This document shows, piece by piece, positions 13,262-18,152 of a stretch of DNA of 18,152 nucleotides (within the stretch, counting starts at the first letter, position 1; each line of letters opens with the position of its first letter). The stretch is taken from contig CAXUDP010000076.1 in assembly GCA_964249735.1 (NCBI GenBank), positions 1-18,152 on the forward strand, given 5' to 3'. A program made the position numbers and the translations under genes. The notes beneath the pieces were generated by a model. The model had not been told where the DNA came from and searched no databases. It saw only the letters and a program-made list of their open reading frames with translations. The stretch is from Lichenicola sp964249735. Its GTDB lineage: Bacteria; Pseudomonadota; Alphaproteobacteria; Acetobacterales; Acetobacteraceae.

Positions 13262-14545
13262 TCAGTCCAGCATCGACAGGGCGCGGGTGAAGAAGTCCTC
13301 GCCGCCGAAATTGCCCGACTTCAGCGCCACCGACAGGCCGGGATGACGAGCGCCTGTGGTGCGCAGCACCGGCACACCGGGCGCGATCTCGTCGCCCACC
13401 AGGAACGCCTCCAGCCCGAGCCGGTCCACCACCGCACCGGAGGTTTCGCCGCCGGCCACCACCAGCCGGCCCAAGCCTTCCGCCAGCAGCCCGTCGGCGA
13501 TCGCGGCCAGCGCCTGCTCGACCGCATGGCCTGCCGCGGCGCCGCCGTGGCTGCGCTGCATCGCCTGCACCGCGTCCGGGGTGTCGCTGCTGGCGACCAG
13601 CACCGGGCCGGCGTCGATCCGTTCGCCGGTCCAGCGCAGCGCCTCGGCCACCACCGCCTCGGCGGCGCCTTCCAGCAGGCGCCGCACGTCGAGCCGGTGG
13701 CAGGCGATCCCGGCCGCCTCCGCCGCGGCGATCTGCTGCCGGGTCGCGGTCGAGCAACTGCCGGCCAGGATCGCGCTGCGCCCGGCCTTCCGGTCGCGGG
13801 GCGCATCGGCCGCCTCGGTGGGCGGAGGGATCCCGTCGCGGGCAACCAGGGCGCGGGCCAGCCCGGCGCCGAGGCCGGACGCGCCGGCCGACAGCGGATC
13901 CGCCAGCGCCGCCTGTCCCAGCACGTCGAGATGGCGCGCCGCCACCGCGTCGATGATGACCGCACCCGCGTCCGGCATCGCCGCCAGCGCCTCGCGCACC
14001 GCTTGCGAGCCCTGCTCGACCGTCGCGAACGGGATCAGCCGGACCGGCGCCCGGCTCTGCCGCTGCAGCACACGCACCAGGCTGGAGTCGCGCATCGGGT
14101 TGAGCGGGTGGTCCTTGAGCGGACTTTCGTGCAGCGGCACGCCGTTCACGAACAGGTATCCCTCGAACACGCTGCGCCCGGTCTCCGGAAACGCCGGGTT
14201 GACCAGCACCGGGCCGGCGCCGGCCCGGTCCCGCAGCGCGTCGATCACCGGGCCGATGTTGCCGGCGTCGGTGGAGTCGAAGGTCGAGCAGATCTTGAAC
14301 AGCACGTGGCCCGCGCCGCGCCCGCGCAGCCATTGTTCTGCCTCCAGCGACAGCGACACCGCGCGCTCCGCCTCGATCGAGCGGCTCTTCAGCGACACCA
14401 CCACCGCGTCGACCTCCGGCAGCGCCAGCGACGACCTGGGTATGCCGATGGTCTGCACCGTGCGCAGCCCGTTCCGGCGCAGCATGTTGGCGAGGTCGGA
14501 GGCGCCGGTGTAGTCATCGGCGATGCAGCCGAGGCGGAGGCTCAT
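13262..14545 (-). CDS. otnK: 3-oxo-tetronate 4-kinase
   Basis: 427-residue cytoplasmic kinase of the four-carbon acid sugar kinase family (DUF1537 N- and C-terminal domains). It phosphorylates O4 of 3-oxo-tetronate. N-terminal substrate domain: IADDYTGASDLANMLRR (8-24), FKICSTFDSTDAGNIGPV (83-100) and SPLKDHPLNPMRDSSL (141-156). C-terminal nucleotide domain: GSCSTATRQQ (262-271), VVAGGETSGAVV (362-373) and ALKSGNFGGEDFF (407-419). Full length. The ATG at 14545 overlaps the otnI stop by 4 bp (ATGA), so expression is coupled; the frame remains open far upstream but inside otnI. Last gene of the ltnD-otnI-otnK operon. DtnK, the D-threonate kinase, has the same fold, but pairing with otnI and otnC points to OtnK. 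Confidence 0.9.
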   Translation of the reverse strand: MSLRLGCIADDYTGASDLANMLRRNGLRTVQTIGIPRSSLALPEVDAVVVSLKSRSIEAERAVSLSLEAEQWLRGRGAGHVLFKICSTFDSTDAGNIGPVIDALRDRAGAGPVLVNPAFPETGRSVFEGYLFVNGVPLHESPLKDHPLNPMRDSSLVRVLQRQSRAPVRLIPFATVEQGSQAVREALAAMPDAGAVIIDAVAARHLDVLGQAALADPLSAGASGLGAGLARALVARDGIPPPTEAADAPRDRKAGRSAILAGSCSTATRQQIAAAEAAGIACHRLDVRRLLEGAAEAVVAEALRWTGERIDAGPVLVASSDTPDAVQAMQRSHGGAAAGHAVEQALAAIADGLLAEGLGRLVVAGGETSGAVVDRLGLEAFLVGDEIAPGVPVLRTTGARHPGLSVALKSGNFGGEDFFTRALSMLD

Positions 14546-15342
14546 GGCGCCGCTCCCGCACCGTCGCGCCGCCCGGCATAGGGCGCGAACCAGCCGAGCC
14601 CGTCCTCCGTTCGGCCGCGCGGGCGGTATTCGCAGCCGACGAAGCCTTCGTAGCCGAGCCGGTCGAGCTCGCCGAACAGGAACGGCCAGTTCAGCTCCTC
14701 GCCGTCCGGCTCGTTGCGCGACGGCACGCTGGCGACCTGCACGTGGCCGATGGTCGGCATCATGCGTCGCAGCGCCATCACCACGTCGCCGTGCAGGATC
14801 TGCCGGTGGTACAGGTCGAACTGCAGGCGGAGGTTCGGCAGGCCGAGCTCCTCGATGAAGTCCGCAGCCCACTCGAAGTCGTTCAGGAAGTAGCCCGGCA
14901 TGTCGCGGCCGTTGATCGGTTCCAGAACCAGCTCGATCCCCTGCGCGCCCAGCGCCTCGGCGGCGCGGGTGACGGAGTCGCGGTAGCGGCGCAGCGCCGC
15001 CGGATCCGCCTTGTCCGCCATGCCCGCCATCAGGTGCAGCCGCTTGGCACCGCACGCGTCCGCGTAGCGCAACGCGGTGGCGAGGCCGGCCTCGAACTCC
15101 GCGGCCCGTGCCGGCAGCGCGGCAAGCCCGCGGTCGCCGGACTCCCAGTTCCCCGGCGGCATGTTGAACAGCGCGAGATCGAGCCGGTTGCGATCGAGCC
15201 GCTCCGCCACCGCGTCGGGCTCCAGCGAATACGGGAACAGGAACTCGACTGCGGTGAAGCCGGCCGCCGCCGCCGCGTCGAAGCGGTCGGCGAAGGGCAG
15301 CTCGGTGAACATCAGGGTCAGGTTGGCGGCGAAGCGCGGCAT
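14542..15342 (-). CDS. otnI: 2-oxo-tetronate isomerase (hydroxypyruvate isomerase family)
   Basis: 266-residue TIM-barrel enzyme that interconverts 2-oxo- and 3-oxo-tetronate; the wider family includes hydroxypyruvate isomerase Hyi. Visible marks: MPRFAANLTLMFTELPF at the N-terminus, FNMPPGNWESGDRGLAA (59-75), the metal ligand Glu141 in LVLEPINGRDMPGYFL (138-153), Asp176 and His179 in LQFDLYHRQI (173-182), GHVQVASVPSRNEP (199-212) and Glu238 in VGCEYRPRG (235-243). All expected metal ligands appear present. ATG at 15342 lies 2 bp after the ltnD stop and the stop overlaps otnK, so it sits inside a tight operon. Alone it could be Hyi; the flanking kinase and dehydrogenase favour OtnI. Confidence 0.9.
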   Translation of the reverse strand: MPRFAANLTLMFTELPFADRFDAAAAAGFTAVEFLFPYSLEPDAVAERLDRNRLDLALFNMPPGNWESGDRGLAALPARAAEFEAGLATALRYADACGAKRLHLMAGMADKADPAALRRYRDSVTRAAEALGAQGIELVLEPINGRDMPGYFLNDFEWAADFIEELGLPNLRLQFDLYHRQILHGDVVMALRRMMPTIGHVQVASVPSRNEPDGEELNWPFLFGELDRLGYEGFVGCEYRPRGRTEDGLGWFAPYAGRRDGAGAAP

Positions 15343-15344
15343 GC

Positions 15345-16268
15345 TCAGCGTTCCTCGTTCGGCTGCGGCAGCGACAGGCCCGCGACCTGCGCATACAGTC
15401 GGGCGACCGATGCGTCGTCGTCCCCGCCCATGCCGGCGGCGGCGGTCATCAGGAACATCTGCAGCGCCGCACCCGCCACCGGGACGGGGAAGCGCTGCGC
15501 ACGCGCCATGTCCAGCACGATGCCGAGGTCCTTGGTGAAGATGTCGACGGCACTTCGCGGCTGGTAGTCGCCGTCGAGCACGTGCGGGATGCGGTTCTCG
15601 AACATCCAGCTGCTGCCCGCCGACTTGGTGATCACCTCGTATACACGGCGGAGATCCAGGCCCTGCTTCGCCGCGAACGCGATCGCCTCGCAGGCGGCGG
15701 CGATGTGCACGCCGGCCAGCAGCTGGTTGACCATCTTGAACGCGGCTCCCAGCCCCGCCTCGTCGCCCAGCTCGTAGAGCGTCGCGGTCATCGCCTCGAG
15801 TGCCGGCCGCGCGGCGGCAAAGGCGGCCGGGCTGCCCGAGGCCAGCATGGTGAGCTGCCCATCCGCGGCCCGCGTCGACCCGCCGCTCATCGGCGCGTCG
15901 AGATAATGCCGGCCGGTCGCCTCCAGCCTGGCCGACAGCGCCCGCGCGCGGTCCGGCGCCATGGTGGCCGAGGACACGAACACCGCGCCCGGCTTCATGC
16001 GCGCCGCACAGCCATCGTCCCCGAACAGCACCGCCTCGGTCTGGTCGGCGTTCACCACCACCGCGATCACGCAGTCGGCCTCGGCCGAGGCTTCCGCCGG
16101 GGTGGCGCCGATCCGCACCCCCTCCTTCGCGAACCGGTCGCGGGCCGCCGGGTTGACGTCGTAACCGGCCACGGCAAAGCCGGCACGCAGCAGCGACGTC
16201 GCCATCCCGCCGCCCATCGAGCCCAGGCCGATCACCGCGCACCGCATCGTCGTGTCCTGCCCGCTCAT
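15345..16268 (-). CDS. ltnD: L-threonate dehydrogenase
   Basis: 307-residue NAD(P)-dependent enzyme of the 3-hydroxyisobutyrate dehydrogenase family, which oxidises the C2 hydroxyl of a tetronate. Rossmann motif VIGLGSMGGGMATSL (12-26) with the acidic Asp37 in GYDVNP, arguing for NAD over NADP; substrate motif LDAPMSGGSTRA (123-134); catalytic Lys178 in FKMVNQLLAG (177-186). The helical C-terminal domain reads VDIFTKDLGIVLDMAR (241-256). ATG at 16268 has AAGGAA 6 bp upstream; a Met at codon 8 is a weaker start. First gene of the minus-strand operon, divergent from otnC across 141 bp. Other beta-hydroxyacid dehydrogenases (tartronate semialdehyde or D-erythronate-acting) share the fold; the tetronate call rests on context. 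Confidence 0.88.
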   Translation of the reverse strand: MSGQDTTMRCAVIGLGSMGGGMATSLLRAGFAVAGYDVNPAARDRFAKEGVRIGATPAEASAEADCVIAVVVNADQTEAVLFGDDGCAARMKPGAVFVSSATMAPDRARALSARLEATGRHYLDAPMSGGSTRAADGQLTMLASGSPAAFAAARPALEAMTATLYELGDEAGLGAAFKMVNQLLAGVHIAAACEAIAFAAKQGLDLRRVYEVITKSAGSSWMFENRIPHVLDGDYQPRSAVDIFTKDLGIVLDMARAQRFPVPVAGAALQMFLMTAAAGMGGDDDASVARLYAQVAGLSLPQPNEER

Positions 16269-16311
16269 GGTGGTTCCTTGCGAGGTTCGCCTGATCCGGT
16301 TCCGGACGCCT

Positions 16312-16354
16312 TGCCCGGTCGTGCACCCGGCGCCAGGATGGGCCGGACCGGGCA
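16312..16354. promoter_or_regulatory. Inverted repeat in the ltnD/otnC divergent promoter region
   Basis: tgcccggtc (16312-16320) and its exact inverse gaccgggca (16346-16354) lie 25 bp apart, 34 bp centre to centre, inside the 141-bp region separating the divergent ltnD and otnC genes. A shared regulator binding here could control both arms of the pathway. The half-sites are GC-rich, so chance symmetry is plausible, and no regulator gene for the cluster is visible. Confidence 0.35.
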
Positions 16355-16409
16355 GCGGATGAAGAGGGCGGCGGCGCCCAGGAGCCCGCGCGGGGCAGGG
16401 GACGAGGTC

Positions 16410-17093
16410 ATGGACGAGACGAGGCTGCGCGAGCAGATCTGCCTGTTCGCCCGCTCGCTGTTCGAGCGCGGCCTGACGCACGGCTCATCGGGCAACATCA
16501 GCATACGCCTGGAGGATGGCGGGCTGCTGTGCACGCCGACCGACTCCTCGCTCGGCTTCCTCGACCCGGCCCGGCTGACCCGGCTCGACCCGGACGGACG
16601 GGTGATCTCCGGCGACGCGCCGACCAAGGAGATCCCGCTGCACCAGGCGCTCTACGAGACGCGGGGGGGTGCTGGTGCCATCGTGCACCTGCACTCCACC
16701 CACTCCGTTGCCGTGTCCATGCTGCCGGAGATCGATCCGGCGTCGGTGCTGCCGCCGCTGACCGCCTACTCGGTGATGCGCGTCGGCCGCACCGCCCTCG
16801 TGCCGTACTACCGTCCGGGCGACCCGGCGGTCGCCGGTGCCATCCGTGCGCTGGGCGGACGACACGCCGCGGTGCTGCTGGCCAACCACGGCCCGGTGGT
16901 GGCCGGAACCACGCTGGAGGCCGCGGTCAACGCCACCGAGGAGCTGGAGGAAACCGCACGGCTTTACCTGCTGCTGCGCGGCCTGAACCCGCGGCTGCTG
17001 ACGCAGGCGCAGGTGCAGGACCTGGTGCAGCACTTCAAGCTCTCCGACCTGACGGACGGGCAGCAAGCGCCGGTTCACGCGCACCGGGCCTGA
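16410..17093 (+). CDS. otnC: 3-oxo-tetronate 4-phosphate decarboxylase, class II aldolase family
   Basis: 227-residue zinc-dependent enzyme of the class II aldolase/adducin family. It decarboxylates 3-oxo-tetronate 4-phosphate to dihydroxyacetone phosphate. Visible marks: THGSSGNISIR (23-33), CTPTDSSLGFLDP (41-53), Glu74 in TKEIPLHQALYE (72-83), zinc ligands His93 and His95 in IVHLHSTHSVAVS (91-103), and the third His160 in LLANHGPVVAG (156-166). Complete length. Start at ATG 16410 preceded by gacgagg; the frame runs open far upstream as a shadow of ltnD. It is transcribed opposite to ltnD-otnI-otnK and converges with the racemase-fold gene, leaving only 5 bp between stops, so no room for a terminator. 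L-fuculose-phosphate aldolase-type activity is the alternative; context supports OtnC. Confidence 0.9.
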   Translation: MDETRLREQICLFARSLFERGLTHGSSGNISIRLEDGGLLCTPTDSSLGFLDPARLTRLDPDGRVISGDAPTKEIPLHQALYETRGGAGAIVHLHSTHSVAVSMLPEIDPASVLPPLTAYSVMRVGRTALVPYYRPGDPAVAGAIRALGGRHAAVLLANHGPVVAGTTLEAAVNATEELEETARLYLLLRGLNPRLLTQAQVQDLVQHFKLSDLTDGQQAPVHAHRA

Positions 17094-17098
17094 GCCGC

Positions 17099-17791
17099 TC
17101 AGGCGGCGTCGCGCGCCGGTTCGTCGAGCAGCGCCAGCCGTTCCGCCAGGCGCTCCATCCCCAGGCGCGGGCTGGTCAGCACCGGGATGGCGACGGCGTC
17201 GCCGAGCCCGTCGGCGACCCGGCCCATCGAGACCTGCGCCAGGACGATGAGGTCGACCTCGGCCGCCAGCGCCACCAGCTCGCGCGACACGATCGCGTCG
17301 TGCTGGGCGCTGTCGCCGGCCAGCAGCGCCTCGAACGCGCCGGCGCACAGGCGCTTGACCACCCGCACCTGCTTGCCGGCCAGCCCCGCGGTGCGCTCGA
17401 TCAGCCGGGCCGTCGGGTCGAGCGTGGTCTGCACCGTGGCCGCGACGCCGATCCGGCTGGCCCGCCTGACCGCCTCCTCCGCCATCGCCACGTCGATCTT
17501 GAGCATCGGCACGTCGAGCAGCTGTGCCGCCACCTCCGCCGCCTCGCCCACCGACGAGCAGCAGTTCAGGATCATGTCGGCACCCATCTCCTGCCCGATG
17601 GTCATGTACTGGGCGAGGCGCCGGGTGACGGCGGGGGTCACGCGGCCCGCCGCCATGGTGTCTTTCAGCAGACTGTCGTCGACCAGGTTGACCAGCCGCA
17701 CGCCGGGGATCAGCTCCGGCGCCAGCGCGTTCAGGGGTGCCACCGTCACCGGTCCGGTATGCACCGCCACCACGATTCGTTGCGTCGTCAT
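17099..17791 (-). CDS. Asp/Glu racemase-fold protein with a single catalytic-site cysteine
   Basis: 230-residue protein of the Asp/Glu/hydantoin racemase superfamily. The first half has VVAVHTGPVTVAPLN and the cysteine loop ILNCCSSVGEA (74-84), the usual site of the first catalytic Cys. The matching second loop, normally GCTH or GC-T, reads DLIVLAQVSMGRV (180-192): Gln186 where Cys is expected. A two-base proton transfer racemase is therefore unlikely; a single-Cys decarboxylase, isomerase or lyase in the manner of arylmalonate decarboxylase or maleate isomerase is possible. ATG at 17791 has AAGGAG 8 bp upstream. It lies 31 bp behind the SDR gene on the same strand, probably one operon, and borders the tetronate genes. 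Substrate unknown; I give no gene symbol. Confidence 0.8.
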   Translation of the reverse strand: MTTQRIVVAVHTGPVTVAPLNALAPELIPGVRLVNLVDDSLLKDTMAAGRVTPAVTRRLAQYMTIGQEMGADMILNCCSSVGEAAEVAAQLLDVPMLKIDVAMAEEAVRRASRIGVAATVQTTLDPTARLIERTAGLAGKQVRVVKRLCAGAFEALLAGDSAQHDAIVSRELVALAAEVDLIVLAQVSMGRVADGLGDAVAIPVLTSPRLGMERLAERLALLDEPARDAA

Positions 17792-17822
17792 GAAGGCACT
17801 CCTTGGTTCAGGCAGGGGATGA

Positions 17823-18152
17823 TCAGGTCTCGGTCTTCACGTAGGAGCGCCAGTTGTGGTTCTCGCGAAAGCCGAGCATCTCGCGCGCCTTCCGGTTCGA
17901 CAGCAGGCTCTCGAACTCGCCCATCTCGCCGCGCACGGGCACGTCTGGGTAGAAGCGGCGCAGCAGTTCCGCCGTCGGCAGGTCCGACGAGGAATGGTCG
18001 TTGACCGCGTTGAACACCTGGTAGCCGAGGCCGTCGGTCTCGACCCCGAGCCGGACGATCTCGCCCAGGTCGCGCGCGTCGATGTAGCTCCAGGCGATCC
18101 GCTTGCGGAAGCCGGGCTTGGCGAACCAGCCCGGGAACAGCGCGTACTCGTC
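17823..18152 (-). CDS. Extended SDR (NAD-dependent epimerase/dehydratase), C-terminal part
   Basis: The frame is open to the window edge, so the 5' portion with the Rossmann fold and YxxxK site is missing; 109 C-terminal residues are present. Visible: WFAKPGFRKRIAWSYIDARDL (around residues 9-29 of the fragment), GLGYQVFNAVNDHSSSDLPT, then GEFESLLSNRKAREMLGF and NWRSYVKTET. The SYIDARDLG and F-N-x-x-N-D-H-S elements are typical of extended SDRs in sugar and sugar-acid metabolism. The C-terminus does not resemble the D-erythronate dehydrogenase DenD as I remember it, so I do not call it DenD. The stop precedes the racemase-fold ATG by 31 bp, implying co-transcription. Confidence 0.8.
   Translation of the reverse strand, partial: DEYALFPGWFAKPGFRKRIAWSYIDARDLGEIVRLGVETDGLGYQVFNAVNDHSSSDLPTAELLRRFYPDVPVRGEMGEFESLLSNRKAREMLGFRENHNWRSYVKTET

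Noticed and set aside
13173..13346. Plus-strand frame beginning MSNRIQVKNDVF between the exporter and otnK
   Set aside because: It overlaps the otnK 3' end antisense, has no ribosome site and shows no recognised family.
1..18152. CRISPR arrays, rRNA, complete tRNA or IS elements
   Set aside because: No regularly spaced repeats, rRNA signatures, complete cloverleaf or transposase frame were found.

Overview
The window reads as chromosomal DNA from a high-GC alphaproteobacterium. Its gene content and style (Zur-type Fur, MOFRL glycerate kinase, DHA2 exporters, tetronate catabolism) fit Rhodospirillales/Acetobacteraceae, but that placement is inferred from composition and gene types, not from a marker gene. 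Two features break the pattern: a 100-N assembly gap inside the first gene, and an island at about 2.75-5.6 kb with much lower GC than its flanks.

Layout. (1) 1-1604: 3' part of a DHA2/EmrB-type MFS exporter. The N gap is flanked by two identical 55-bp copies, and collapsing them restores one frame. (2) 1685-2632: a small protein with two HARP-like repeats. (3) 2764-5554, minus strand: a two-gene unit of an SF1 (UvrD/Rep-like) helicase with a degenerate nuclease-like N-terminus, followed 4 bp later by a protein that looks like DUF2290. This compositionally foreign pair is the best candidate for an undescribed, possibly anti-phage, system. (4) 5555-6272: mostly non-coding, with a promoter candidate for the island, a strong UUCG-capped hairpin and a possible 36-residue hydrophobic peptide gene. 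(5) 6273-10467, minus strand: glycerate 2-kinase (MOFRL), a Zur-like regulator, and a TPR-methyltransferase fusion. (6) 10564-13134, plus strand: a MarR operator, marR, an isochorismatase-fold hydrolase and a second DHA2 exporter, a typical self-regulated efflux operon. (7) 13262-18152: a four-carbon sugar-acid (tetronate) catabolic cluster. ltnD-otnI-otnK run on the minus strand as a tightly coupled operon; otnC is divergent on the plus strand. Beyond it, on the minus strand, lie an Asp/Glu-racemase-fold protein and the 3' end of an extended SDR.

How the genes work together. By the established L-threonate pathway, LtnD oxidises the C2 hydroxyl, OtnI isomerises 2-oxo- to 3-oxo-tetronate, OtnK phosphorylates O4 and OtnC decarboxylates to dihydroxyacetone phosphate. 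The racemase-fold protein and the SDR may feed other substrates into this route, which is inference. Glycerate kinase lies about 5.7 kb away and is not required for the DHAP-yielding route. No tRNA, rRNA, CRISPR array, transposase or integrase was recognised.
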